Shown one piece after another: positions 45,228 to 55,667 of a stretch of DNA of 64,000 bases (position 1 is its first letter; each line of letters starts with the position of its first letter). Below the pieces are notes generated by a model, which worked only from the letters and a program-made list of their open reading frames with translations, was not told where the DNA came from and did not search any database. A program made the translations under genes and the position numbers. Location: the NCBI GenBank assembly GCA_001792895.1, contig MARA01000046.1, positions 62,001 through 126,000 of the forward strand, written 5' to 3'. The stretch comes from Lentinus brumalis (taxonomy: Eukaryota > Basidiomycota > Agaricomycetes > Polyporales > Polyporaceae).

Positions 45228-46280
45228 CTACTCATCCTGAACTTCGTCTGCCTCAAGTCCTGCGTGCTCCGTCGACCTCTCAGCCTCTTGAATGTCCTGG
45301 AACTCGTCGTCGTCACCGAGGGATGTCGAGGTCTCCATTTCACGAAGGCGAGCAGTGGAGACGTCGAGGTGGTCGGAGTCATCGAGCCAGGGAAGCTCAA
45401 TGCGCTGTCGAGCGAGATATGGAAGAAGACGGAATGCGGCAATGGGGCGATCGAGTACAGAGCCGTCAAGCTCGCAGACGATGTAAGCACCGCCTCTGTT
45501 GCGCGAGAGTACGACGTAAGGGCCAAGATACCGGGGTCGCATTTTGCGGTTCAGGGATTTTTCTATCGCGGTGTTCCGGACGAGTACGAGGGCGCCGCGT
45601 TGGAAGTCGAAGTCTCGAATAGTAGCCTCGTGGTCCTTCTCCATTTGACGTGCAGCGCGAAGACGTGCCTCGTATACTTTCGAATGAATGCGTTCGAGGT
45701 CTTCCTGACGGCGTGCAAGGGCTTGTGCTCGGGCTCCAATGAGTTCTTCGGTTGAGACGAGACGATCTGGAGTGGGCATGAGGTATGTTGCCTCGTAGAT
45801 GTCGAGGGGAAGGACGGGATGGCAGCCGGTGGCAGCAAAATAGGGTGAGCAGCCCATGCGACGTCGCACGGTGATGCGGTCTGCCCATAGGACGTGATAG
45901 ACATGTTGCGACCACTTGGATTGGTCGCCGTCCGCCGCTTTGAAGAGCGCTTGGCGCATATCGAGATGGGGACGCTCTACGATGCCATTTGCGCGTGAAT
46001 TGTAGCTCGAGATGCGTATGTGGTGTATACTGTAGCGTTTCGCGAGGTAGTCGAGGGCTTTGATCCACGGCGTCCCGTTGTCCGACACGATCTCCGCGAC
46101 GGTACCCCAGCGGCACAAGACATCTTGAAACAGCCAGTCTCCGAGGGCGCGTCCAGTCTCCCGGCGCAATGCTCGGCCTTCGGCGTATCCCGTGGTTGCG
46201 CAGCGTCCGTGCGCAAAATACTTGAAGCCGGACGAGTTGGGAAGGTGCATAGAATCAACATGAAAGCGAACAAAGATAGA
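45228..46280 (-). CDS. Gypsy integrase core and C-terminal domain
   Basis: Catalytic D,D-35-E residues are visible: D in VRFHVDSMHLP, D in AEIVSDNGTPW, and E in SRANGIVERPHLDM. The C-terminal part has FDFQRGALVLVRNTAIEKSL and RPRYLGPYVV, the GPY/F-type segment, then an acidic tail. The frame is one base out of step with the zinc-binding domain upstream, the change lying near the G5 run at 46281-46285 (C5 on the coding strand). Confidence 0.85.
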   Translation of the reverse strand, partial: SIFVRFHVDSMHLPNSSGFKYFAHGRCATTGYAEGRALRRETGRALGDWLFQDVLCRWGTVAEIVSDNGTPWIKALDYLAKRYSIHHIRISSYNSRANGIVERPHLDMRQALFKAADGDQSKWSQHVYHVLWADRITVRRRMGCSPYFAATGCHPVLPLDIYEATYLMPTPDRLVSTEELIGARAQALARRQEDLERIHSKVYEARLRAARQMEKDHEATIRDFDFQRGALVLVRNTAIEKSLNRKMRPRYLGPYVVLSRNRGGAYIVCELDGSVLDRPIAAFRLLPYLARQRIELPWLDDSDHLDVSTARLREMETSTSLGDDDEFQDIQEAERSTEHAGLEADEVQDE

Positions 46281-46285
46281 GGGGG

Positions 46286-48458
46286 AATGGGGACGGTGGG
46301 AGGAATGAGGATCTGTCGTAGCTGTCTGGTTTGGCATAAGTGACATGTTCTGACGTACCACACGACGTCTGCTTGAAGATGAGGCCACCAAAATCGCTCG
46401 AGAATAAGGGCAGTTGTAGCGAAGGTGCCTTTGTGTGCGACGTCGTCGTGGGCTTGTCGTAGTATGTTGAGACGATGATCGGGCCAGACGACGAGTTTGT
46501 CAGGTCCTGAGGAGCCGCGGCGCCAGAGGCGGTCGTCTAGGACGTAGAAGCGAATAGCGTAGCGGTGGAACGAGGCGTATGCTTCGTCGGAAAGCTCGGG
46601 AGGGCGTTCCAGAGTGGTGAGGTACCGGTGGACGTCCAGAAGACGGTCGTCCTCGAGTTGCGCGGCGGTTGAGCGAGGAATGGTGAGTGGAGTGGCTGTC
46701 GGAGGCTCTGGAGGCTCGGTGGATGTAGGGTCTGACTGTACAAATATAGGGAGAGGAAGATATCGACGAGCGCGAAGGATGGGAGGCGATGGGTTGACTA
46801 GTTGCATCAGACCGTTGAGACGGTCGATCCAATCGTCTTCTTCGTCATTCTGTGGTTCGTCATCGTCCTGAGGCTGCGGTCTGCGTCGCGAGAGGCCGTC
46901 GGGGCCGTGGAGAATACCTGGGACGTGCACAAGCGTGAAGTGGAAGGTTAGTATAGTCACAATCCACCTGTTAATCGACGCGCTCGGGGCTTCGTCTGGG
47001 TTGTTCAGCATGCCGTGGATGTACTTTGCGTCGACCTCGACCACGAGGTTGCGTATGCCAATCAGGAGACGTTTGCAGGCCTTGAAAGACCGGTACAGGC
47101 CGTATATCTCGAGCTTCGCTTGTGAGTACGCGGATTCGCGTGCATTCAGGACAATGGAGCCGAAACGGGAGTAGAATCGACGGGAAGGGTGCTCGAGGTC
47201 GCACTGGGCGAGGAGGTAACCGATAGCAATGTAGGAAGTGTCAACTGCGAGGATGACTTCGGCAGGGGACGTGTAGTCGATGGGACGAAGGGCAGGGGAG
47301 TGTACGAGGGTGTCCTTGAGTTCGTCCATCGCGTCTTGCTGCTCAGGACCCCACTGGAAGACGGCTCCCTTGCGTGTAAGCTGCGTGAGCGGCCAGGCTC
47401 GCTTACCGAAGTTCTGAATGAACATTCGGGCTACCCCGACGGTCCCGAGAAACGCACGGACGTCCGAGAGGTCGCGGCAAGGTCCCCAGTTGATGACCTT
47501 CGCGTAGTTGCTCGGTTCCGGGACTCGACCAGCGTATGTGCAGCGATGTCCGATCACGGTGTACTCGAGGGCAATCAGAATTGACTTGGGGCCGGAAAAC
47601 GTACCTCCCGAGTACTTCATGCGCTGTACGATGCGGTTGTCGTTGTTGAGATGCTCCCAGACGAACCGGCGGATGCCAGGGTTCTCCGGGATCCTCTCGC
47701 AGTCACTGTCGGAGTCCTGGAGCTCGTATCGCGTCTTGGGACCTTTGACGGGGACGTCGTCGATGAATGGCTGCGTAAGATGGGGAATCTCATCTTGTAG
47801 GATGTAGCAGACGTCCTCGTGAAAGATGGGGACCGAATTCGTCCAACCCATGGGTAGGGTGACGAGTCTGCGTGCGCCGAAGGGTGTCTGAAACGTCGTG
47901 AGGTCCCTGGATTCTTCAGCAATCTTCCTCTCATCGTATCCAACATACAGGTCAAGCGCGGCTCCGCAGGCACGAGCTGCGAAGCTCTCAGCGAGTTGCT
48001 CGGTGAACGGAGGGACTCCGGAGTGCGCAATGGTTACAGCGTTGAGGGGCTCGAGCGAGTGGACGATGCGAAGCGACTTGCCGTCCTTCTTGACGACACA
48101 GAACCAGCGCGACCTGTACGACGAGTTAGATGGTTCGTACACACCTGCGGCCTCTTTGCGACGAATAATTGCGCAGACTTCATCGAATAGTCCTGGAGGG
48201 ATGGGTATGTTACGCTGGACCCATGGACGGTGCGGAATGGTGGGGATAATGATGGGAGGGAAGAAGTCGTCGCGGAATTGACCGCGTTCTGAGTCGTCCC
48301 ATGCGAAGGCGTCGTTCTGTTGCATGTAGAGTTGGTGGAGGACCGCGCGTTCGTCTGGCAAGAGGAATTGATACTCCGGAGTCTTGTCGACCGCTTCCTT
48401 GCGCTCCTGAGTGTATCTTCCAGTCGGAACGAACGGTGGAGGGTGCGGAGAGAGTGGG
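46286..48458 (-). CDS. Gypsy reverse transcriptase, RNase H and integrase zinc finger
   Basis: In order: the RT N-terminal region (EYQFLLPDERAVLHQLYMQQ), RSRWFCVVKKDGKSLRIVHS, the catalytic box as FIDD in QPFIDDVPVKGP (about 47757-47768), the connection region (NWGPCRDLSDVRAFLGTVGV), RNase H starting AVDTSYIAIGYLL, and an HHCC zinc finger (HDDVAHKGTF and RTCHLCQ). FIDD replaces the commoner YVDD/YIDD. The open frame extends upstream to 48748, but the part before about 48458 is out of frame with the element's coding sequence: a one-base shift lies in the G4 run 48456-48459. Confidence 0.88.
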
Positions 48459-49059
48459 GCATGTCTGCGAGAGGATCGCCAACAATATTGCGTACAATAC
48501 GAAACTGGTCGGGCAATGGCGCGAGTACTGGCTTGACTTTCTTCGACACAGGCTTGTACTTGCGTTTTGCAGCGTAGACGGGCGTAGGAGAAGCGGAATT
48601 CAGTAGAGAGGGGTACGAAATCGATTGGGAAGCTTGTATAGAAGGTGCAGCGGTAGGGAAGGGGATAGAGGGTTGCATAGTTGAATGGGGACGTTCTAGG
48701 ACATGGGAATGGATGGAAAAGATGGTAGGCGGCGATGTGGTGGAACACGAGGGTGTGGAATGGGGCTGAGACGTCGCTAGGAAGGCAGGTTCTGGTGTAG
48801 TTGTGTTATAGAGGTGAGCATAGGGAAAGGAAGGGTCTGAGAGCGAGTCTGATCCGAGAGAGGTGGGGTTGCATATGGATAGATAGAGGAGGTCGAGATG
48901 CGAGTCAGGGTCGAAGGAAGAATCGAGCAGTGAGTATGAGTGGAGTGATAACGAGTCAGGATGGCCAGGAACCATGTCTAGTACAAGTGCGGCGCATTCG
49001 TCGTCTTCAATCACATCCTCGAGCCGTAAAAACCCGGTACGCAGTGCGGACAGTTGCAA
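48459..49059 (-). CDS. Gypsy protease-RT linker
   Basis: A serine- and proline-rich spacer between protease and RT, ending KRKYKPVSKKVKPVLAPLP and RIVRNIVGDPLADMP. It continues into RT after the frameshift at about 48458. Ser-rich linkers of this type are common in basidiomycete Gypsy polyproteins. Confidence 0.6.
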
Positions 49060-49448
49060 GGACCGCGCGGGAACTGTGGGTCAATACGTCGGTGCGTAGG
49101 GATTGTTGTTTCGATGTCTGAGTTCGGATCATGGAGAGTAATCGTCTGGGAGCCATCGGGATTTGTCTGGACGATGCTGGAGGTCAGGATGTCGAAAGGT
49201 CGGCCTAGCAAGACGTCGTAGGCCGGCGAACGGATGACATGGAACTGTAGATAGACCACGAGCGAGCCGAAGCGAACCGGGACGTTCCTTGCAAGCCCTA
49301 GCGAGTTGTCAAGGTCGCCGTTCGCGCTTTGCATCTCCAGTGTGATGCGGTGGTCGTAGTCGAGTCCTAGCGCATGGCAGACACCTTCAGACATCGAGAC
49401 TATTGCCGAACCGCTGTCCAGAATGCAGGAAACCTTCGTCCGGTTCAT
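49011..49448 (-). CDS. Gypsy aspartic protease
   Basis: Retropepsin-like. The active-site triad DSG lies in CILDSGSAIVSMSEG, and a later hydrophobic flap region reads PAYDVLLGRPFDIL. It cleaves the polyprotein. It overlaps the preceding frame by a few bases, which may reflect a frameshift or a normal frame change. Confidence 0.8.
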   Translation of the reverse strand: MNRTKVSCILDSGSAIVSMSEGVCHALGLDYDHRITLEMQSANGDLDNSLGLARNVPVRFGSLVVYLQFHVIRSPAYDVLLGRPFDILTSSIVQTNPDGSQTITLHDPNSDIETTIPTHRRIDPQFPRGPCNCPHCVPGFYGSRM

Positions 49449-50278
49449 AAAGACGCCTTCAATCGCTCGTATGGCCGCGGACTCCAGGGATACACGGAGA
49501 GGGACCGGATCCTCGTCAGGGGAAGCTCCCGAAGATATAGCTCGTATGGGTCTTGAAGAACGAGCGAACCCGGCGGCGGAATCTGTGCAGCTTGCTCGTA
49601 ACCGACTGGCATGGCTGTCATGAAGGTTTCGACGCGCTGCGACGGCTGGGGATCATTCGAGAGGGCCGGAAGCTCGTCTGAGAATGGGAGCTCGCTCAGG
49701 TCTTGCGCTAGGACGGGTTCAGTCGTTGCCGCGACTCTGCGCGTTGAACAGACTTCACGAGTCGCTTGGCGAACCTCCGGAGCGATTGACAGAAGTTCCT
49801 CTTGACTAAGCGTGATTTGATTCTCGAGGCAGCGGCGGAAGACATTTGCGGCGTGTCTGGCGTCATGGATGGGGGGTAGAGTGCGATAGGCTGGGTCAGG
49901 CTTCTTTGCAGGAGCTGCAGGACGAGGGGGAACAGCACCGAAGTTGCGCTGCTGTGGCGGAACGTACGTCGCATCGCGCGCGTTCGCATATGGGTGTTCT
50001 GGGAGAGCAGGCGTCGTAGATGGTGCACCAGCGGCTTGTGCAGTACTGGAGGTGGTGGTGGACGTCGTCTGCGGGCTCATTGGTGTGTCCTGCCTATTCG
50101 AGGTCTTGTCCGAAGGCTGGGTAGCCATAGGAGCCGTCGAGCGGGTCCCTACTTCGACAGCTGGGATCTGTAGACGCGGCCTTGCTTCTCCTGCGGCCTG
50201 TACCTGCGTCGAGCTTCCTTGAGCCGTCGCCGTCGCTTCTTCTTCGTCTGGAACCTCCTCAACACGAGCGGACGGCAC
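49445..50278 (-). CDS. Gypsy gag-protease spacer
   Basis: An Ala/Pro/Thr-rich region (PDEEEATATAQGSSTQVQAA, KKPDPAYRTLPPIHDARHAA) leading to protease. No ATG opens it, so it should be read as part of the polyprotein after a frame change near 50280. Confidence 0.55.
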   Translation of the reverse strand: MPSARVEEVPDEEEATATAQGSSTQVQAAGEARPRLQIPAVEVGTRSTAPMATQPSDKTSNRQDTPMSPQTTSTTTSSTAQAAGAPSTTPALPEHPYANARDATYVPPQQRNFGAVPPRPAAPAKKPDPAYRTLPPIHDARHAANVFRRCLENQITLSQEELLSIAPEVRQATREVCSTRRVAATTEPVLAQDLSELPFSDELPALSNDPQPSQRVETFMTAMPVGYEQAAQIPPPGSLVLQDPYELYLRELPLTRIRSLSVYPWSPRPYERLKASL

Positions 50279-50405
50279 CGGGGGATTACATCGCTGACCG
50301 GAGGCTCTCTGAAGCGTGCTTGGCGACGCTGAGCTCTCTCGGCACGAGTCGCCGTCTGGTTCCCGGTCTGCGCGTCCTGCGTTGTGCTCTGTGACCGTCG
50401 CTGAG

Positions 50406-51929
50406 CTACCTGCCGTTCCAGCGCGTAGAGCTCCTGTCGCAGGCTGTCGATGCGCTGTTCTGGGTCAAGGACGTTGTGAATGACGCCTCCCGCATGCGCG
50501 AGAATTGGGCGGGGTAGTCCGACGCGAGATACGACGGCTGAGAGGTCGTGTATGCCGCCGGAGTACGATAGACAGGCTGCAGCATGAGCTGCGGGGCTGC
50601 TGGGGCTGGCTGTGTGCGTGCTTCGGGATAGAGTCGGTAGTACTCGAGGACTCGATCGTGGAGGGTTGCGCCTTGGACGGCGGCTGGAACGTAGCTTCCG
50701 GATGGCAAAACGACTTGATACTGCTCGTTTCGCTTGACCAGTCCGGCTGCAATGTCCGTTTCAACTAGCGGGCAACGCCTGATGGTATGCGAAGTGTCGC
50801 CGCAGTAGAAGCAGGTTCTGGGTGTGTTAGCGGCGGGCTGCGACGCGGTGGCAAGACCCATATGAGGAGGGAGTTGTCTGGCAGAAGGTCCAAGAGCGGG
50901 AGGAGTCGAAGCGGTCGCTTGTGTGCGCTGCGACTGAATGAAGGCGTTCGTTAGTGTCTTGAGAGCTTCAGTGACCTCGGAGAGCTCGGCTTTGATGCTC
51001 GTAGTCGTCGTAGACGTTGTGGATGGCTGCTCGTCGTAGCGGTGGTGCGAGAAGGACGAGGGAACCGCTGCCTCAAGTACATGGCGGACGGCTTCGGTTA
51101 CTTGCATGAGAGAATACTGCTGACGAGGATAGAGGACGTTAGGGTGCGTGATACGGAGACGATCGAGTACCTGGCTTCGAAGCGGTTCGCTGATGCCTTG
51201 CAGGAACAGCTGGTCGCGCTCGTCCTCGCGTAGGTAGCTCCCGGTAACAAGGAAGCTTGCGATGTCGCGGAACTTGCGGCTGTAATCATTGAACTCCTTG
51301 ATTGAATGTATGCCGGCCGTGGAGGTCATGCCAACGAGCATGTCGAGGTCTCGGAGTGTGTAGAGCATTCGACCGCCCTCTCCAATGTATTCGGCTAGAA
51401 TGACCTTCTTGAAGTCGTCGTAGGACTTGAGAGGGTCCGCGAACTCCGGGTAGGACTTCCAGATTGCCTTCTCCGAGTCAGGGGCGTACCGGACCGCGTG
51501 AGCCTTCTTTTCGCGCGGACTGTTGACACCGGCCTGCTGGAAGTTGTACTCGAGGTCCTCGAAGAAGCCGATTATTGAGCGAGCATCATTGTTCGGGTCG
51601 AAGGAGGGAGCACCAGCGCCGCCGCGAGGTGGCATGCGGTAGGGCTGAGCCATGGCTATTGACTGCGTCTGTAGATGTTGTAGAAGGGTGCCGAGGATGG
51701 GGCGGAACGAAGGGAGGTCTGTGCCGGGAAATGTAAGCGGTAGAGTGTGCCACTCGTTGAGCGGCGCGTCGAGATTGTCAGGGACGGAGGAGAGAGTCGA
51801 AGAACGCGAACGCGGAGATGGGGACGCGGCTGGAGTGCGGAAGAGAAGGTCGAGGGCTGCTGCTTCGTCCGAGCTCCTGTCTTCGTCGGCTAGTTGTCGA
51901 TGGGTAGCTTCCGGGGAAGGAACAGGCAC
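50406..51929 (-). CDS. Gypsy Gag with CCHC zinc knuckle
   Basis: The capsid domain holds FDPNNDARSIIGFFEDLEYN and KSYDDFKKVILAEYIGEGG, the usual Gag pattern in fungal Gypsy elements. The zinc knuckle CFYCGDTSHTIRRC has CX2CX4HX4C spacing. The frame opens upstream of the first ATG, so the start is unresolved; an in-frame ATG lies at MAQPYRMPPRGG. At the 3' end the protein-like sequence moves to another frame (GVIHNVLDPEQR, IDSLRQELYALERQ) near 50560, suggesting a further frameshift before the stop. Confidence 0.85.
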   Translation of the reverse strand: MPVPSPEATHRQLADEDRSSDEAAALDLLFRTPAASPSPRSRSSTLSSVPDNLDAPLNEWHTLPLTFPGTDLPSFRPILGTLLQHLQTQSIAMAQPYRMPPRGGAGAPSFDPNNDARSIIGFFEDLEYNFQQAGVNSPREKKAHAVRYAPDSEKAIWKSYPEFADPLKSYDDFKKVILAEYIGEGGRMLYTLRDLDMLVGMTSTAGIHSIKEFNDYSRKFRDIASFLVTGSYLREDERDQLFLQGISEPLRSQVLDRLRITHPNVLYPRQQYSLMQVTEAVRHVLEAAVPSSFSHHRYDEQPSTTSTTTTSIKAELSEVTEALKTLTNAFIQSQRTQATASTPPALGPSARQLPPHMGLATASQPAANTPRTCFYCGDTSHTIRRCPLVETDIAAGLVKRNEQYQVVLPSGSYVPAAVQGATLHDRVLEYYRLYPEARTQPAPAAPQLMLQPVYRTPAAYTTSQPSYLASDYPAQFSRMREASFTTSLTQNSASTACDRSSTRWNGR

Positions 51930-52195
51930 GAGAAGCTCGTCCTGGTCGTCGAGGGCTTCAACGGCTTCTGTGAACGCGGCGCGAACTTCTTCTTGATCAA
52001 GGGCACGCTGCTCCGACGCACGGGTCGAGCGAGACGTGGTGGTCGGCTGGTCTTGTTACCAGACGGCCGGACGTAGAGGGTAGGTCTCTGACGAGGAGGA
52101 AGAGACCGAAGACAGTACAGAGGAAATAGGTGAGGAGTTAGGAGGACTCGCCAGGTGGAGAGGCTCGAAGGTTAGGGTGAAACCTTAGCACTAGA

Positions 52196-52213
52196 CCCTC
52201 GCGGTGGGCTCCA
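52196..52213 (-). other. Primer-binding site
   Basis: Two bases inside the 5' LTR, the minus strand reads TGGAGCCCACCGCGAGGG. It starts TGG, as expected for pairing with a tRNA 3' CCA end. I cannot assign the tRNA. Confidence 0.6.
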
Positions 52214-52215
52214 AA

Positions 52216-53156
52216 TGATGGACCTGCACGCCGGGGACGTGTGATCAAAGGTGCGAGAGTCGTCGAGCTTCCACAAGGGGAGACGGAGAGAAGGAGGAGG
52301 AGAGAGATGAGAGATGAGAGAGACACCGGGAGGTGTCGAGCTGCAGAAGAACGAGAGACGTCGCACTTGACGTCGAGCGTGGCGTAGATGGTCGCTATAT
52401 CGTAGACGTAGATGTCTTAGTCGTTGAATCGAATTGCTTGAGTTGTAAACGTCGGAATCGCGCTGTGAAGGGATGAGTATCGCACACACGGGGAGAGGTG
52501 GAAACTGGTACATTGAGCAGCGGGGAGCGCGTATTTAATACATGAAGCGTAGACTGGCTCGAGAGCTGGTAGGACAAATAGCTAGATGAAGATCTGAGAC
52601 CGACGGCGGTGAGTAAGACGTCGGAGGGAAGGCGGAGGAGAGAGAACGGGCGAGAGCGCTATGGTCCGGCTAAGCGAGTCGCGCACACGTGATCGTGTCG
52701 CGCTCATCATCGGGACGTACTTGAACAGTGAAATGGCCGTTTGCTATCGTATGGCGTATCGTACAGCACTGGGAATAGTCAGAGAGGCGTAGAGAGACGT
52801 GGCAGGACGCAGGATGAGCGGGAGAAGGGATGGCAATAGAAGGCTGTCAAAATGTCGTCCTAAACCGGTGTATTCGGAGCTTGTGCGGCCGTCGGGAGCT
52901 CGTTCGGGACACGGCGTCGGGCTGCCGCTATGCACTTGGCAGGCTGGCGTAGAGCGTCGGAGGCATGGTGGGTGCAAGATGAGGAGGGGACGAGAGGTTC
53001 GAGAGCTGAGGGCGAGATGGAGATGGGAGGTTCGAGCGCGGACGAGCTGGAGTTGCTCGGGTCGTGATTGACTACGCGTCGGGAGCGTGTCGCGCGTCGG
53101 TGTGTAGCGTCGTTGGAGTTGCCGGATACCCGCGCAGCCATGCGCGAGGCGTATCA
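52216..53156 (-). repeat. Gypsy 5' LTR
   Basis: 941 bp. Differences from the 3' LTR: GTGTGATCAAAGG for GTGAGATCGAAGG, one T for G at TCTTAGTCG, and one missing A at GCTCGGGTCGTG. The promoter would drive the element leftward. Confidence 0.92.
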
Positions 53157-55667
53157 CCGTGCCAACACGGGTGCCAGAGGACACACGCGGAGAGTTGGTG
53201 GCGGCTTTACATTACCTGAAAGAGCGAGGAGACTTCTCTCATGTGCTGTCACTGAAATAGCCCCGTGTTGCTGGATTGTGACCCTCATCACTGAACTGTG
53301 TTTCAATGGTCAGTCAATAATATACTGATCGGAAGGACTGTGCATGTGTCGCCTACTTGGGGATGTGTCCGAGGCGAACCTCTCATGTGTGAGGGCGAGG
53401 GTGATGAATTACGTAGATGTTCCGGTCGCAGCTGCGGATCCCCAGGGGGAGTTGCGCTTCGGCTTCGAAGTGTGGCGAAGGTTGACGTTGAGCCCTGATG
53501 CCACGAGGGAATAGATAGAGGCAGAGGAGGGAGCTCAGCAAGAGCATACTCAGAAGGGAAGAAGGGATAGAGGAGCGAGCTGGGTCGCATATGCAGCAAG
53601 TTCGTCGTTGTATGTGTGAGGACCCGGTGTAAACGGCAGAACTTACTCGTCACCCGTGTACGACGCGACGTCCAAGACCGAGACCACATGCGGTGCGAGA
53701 ACCTTCACTCTGCATGGCACTGCCTCATATTTTCTGTGGTCCGCGTCCGATAGCAATGTATGCCCGAAGAGGAATATGGTACAAATCCCATTACTTGTGC
53801 TAGGCGTAGTTGCACTGGCCCGGGCTGCGCGCGAGCTTACAAATTGTATTGGTAGCAATTTACATCGGATGAGGGAGGGGAACGTACTGCTCTCCAGTGA
53901 TGTACCCCTGACTCGCCCCCCTGCCTGCCTCCCGACAGGCTAGACACCTTGTCCGTGCACCGCCGAACTATTTGTTTCGCCTCACAGGGTAGGCGTCTAA
54001 GGGATGCAATAGCGGACCTAGTCGGCATGTCAAGCTGCTGTCACAGAAGTTGATGACGAGACGTTCAAGGCGCTGCCGGATTTGCCCATGAGACAAAGTT
54101 CTGTCTTTCCCGTGTAGAACGAGAACGAGGGAGGACAGAGGCGCGCCATAGACTCTGTCCGCTCAATTCCGCTGCGAGCTGTTCGGACCAGCGCTGCCCT
54201 TGCCTTCGTTATGGAGTTGTGACCTGTCTTTCCGGTCCAGGAGCTCTCAGGCAATACGCGAACCTAAGCCTCTTATCTGCTCAGCGACCTGGCAAGGTTT
54301 GATTCAGACACCAATAGTATGGGATGACGAGGGCGGTCCGCCAGCTCACCCTCGGAACTCCAATATCTGTAAAATGTGGACCGTAGATATCCAAAGGAGC
54401 CTGAATACGGACTTGTACCGCACCGACCGCATACGGACGCGTCTCTGGACTGCGGGCCCGAGCCTGAGCAGACATCGTGAACGAAGGGCGGCATTGGCAC
54501 ACGTGAGCGTGCACGACGGGGACGACTGGAAGTGGGGAACGCTGAGAGAAAACCAATGACAGTGAATCAACGCTCGAGAGCATTCTGAGTTTACTCAGCA
54601 TCGAGCGACGGCCGTTAAGCTCCATTCGCAGTGGTCATGCACCTCGTCGCTGCAAAATATTGCTCCCTTTCGCCTACTGCATCCGAGCATCGAGCATCTC
54701 CTGCGGTCAGTGTAAATTAGTGCTAACAGAAAGCGGAAGAGCGCTGTTCCGGCGTACCTGCACACCCGCCAAATCTGCCCCCACGCTGGCTCCTCAATTC
54801 ATTCTACGGCCGTACCGAAGCCCGTCTGCCGTAATAGCCGTCAGAGGCAGTAACTGTTCGACGCTCTATATCTCTAGCCGTGAAGCATCGTATGGGCTAG
54901 GAGTGCGGGTGTCGAGATGCGTGAGACGCGTCATGTTGCTGCGACATCCCTCCTAGCCACCGGAACAATCTCAGACCTGCGGACCTGTACGTCGTGAGTA
55001 CGGTGTGGACGACGTCGGTCGCTGAAGCACCCTTCAACGTCGCGTTCGTGCGGACGCCGATGAGTCCAACTCTCGGGAGTCCATCTGCTCGGCCCCGCGA
55101 GTGTCCTGACGGAGTCGAGATGTCCGCGCACGTGGCTCCCAACGCGATGACAAGCCAATATTGCGCGTCCGAGGCATGCTGGCCAGACTCGCGTCCTGCA
55201 GCTGAAGTGGATGGCTGGACGATCGCTTCGACGTATGGCGTCCCTGGCAGCGATGTGCTCAGAGTATGCAACGTCCGTACATCGTGAAGGAGGACTGGGA
55301 CGCCAAGGAGTACACGGGCAGACAGGCGAGTTGATTCCAATTCGTGAGCTTCACGGAAGTCGCGGGCAGGCAGATGGCGGGAATACGTGAGTGGGGTAGG
55401 CGGTCTGTCGCAGGTGTCCGGATACGATAAAACCGTGTATTCGGCGGATGCATGGTCGGAGAGGTGAGTCAGCAGTCCAGCGAACGAGAGGTCCTGGTGG
55501 AGAAGGCCAAGGCAAGGCGAAGCAGGATCCGGATCCGGAGACATAAGAGAGATGCAAGGAGAGAGCCGAGCAAAAAAGACCAGGGAAAGAGGGCGAGCGT
55601 GCGTCCTTGTGGACTGGCGTAGGAAGACATTCGGGGTAGCCTCGTTTGCCTAGACTTGGTGCCGTCC
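53157..55667. other. Original upstream region of F4 and spacer to F5, no confident gene
   Basis: 53157-53200 continues the F4 upstream sequence displaced by the Gypsy insertion (compare 19340-19400). The longest frame is 215 codons on the minus strand (55544-54897; RLSARVLLGVPVLLHDVRTL, QYWLVIALGATCADI). It has no recognisable domain and no conserved copy, so I do not call it. Cassette C and D signatures were not seen here. Confidence 0.35.

Larger units (their letters stand above)
44060..53156 (-). mobile_element. Ty3/Gypsy LTR retrotransposon
   Basis: A 9.1 kb element on the minus strand. LTRs are 44060-45001 (3') and 52216-53156 (5'), with TG..CA ends. They differ by three substitutions and one single-base indel that I could count. 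The target duplication is CCGT (44056-44059 and 53157-53160). It has a primer-binding site, a polypurine tract, gag with a zinc knuckle, protease, reverse transcriptase, RNase H and integrase in Gypsy order (integrase last). At least three frameshifts interrupt the frames. Confidence 0.92.

Noticed and set aside
45264..45755. Plus-strand frames across the Gypsy element
   Set aside because: They are antisense shadows of integrase and RT, whose minus-strand motifs are unmistakable.
46270..46290. Programmed ribosomal frameshift in the Gypsy integrase
   Set aside because: The change lies in a C run between the zinc finger and catalytic core, not at a gag-pol border, and other breaks also fall in homopolymers. 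Mutation or indel error is simpler.
54897..55544. A 215-codon minus-strand frame between Gypsy and F5
   Set aside because: No domain, no conserved copy in other modules, no clear promoter or intron evidence. It was kept only as a note in the spacer entry.
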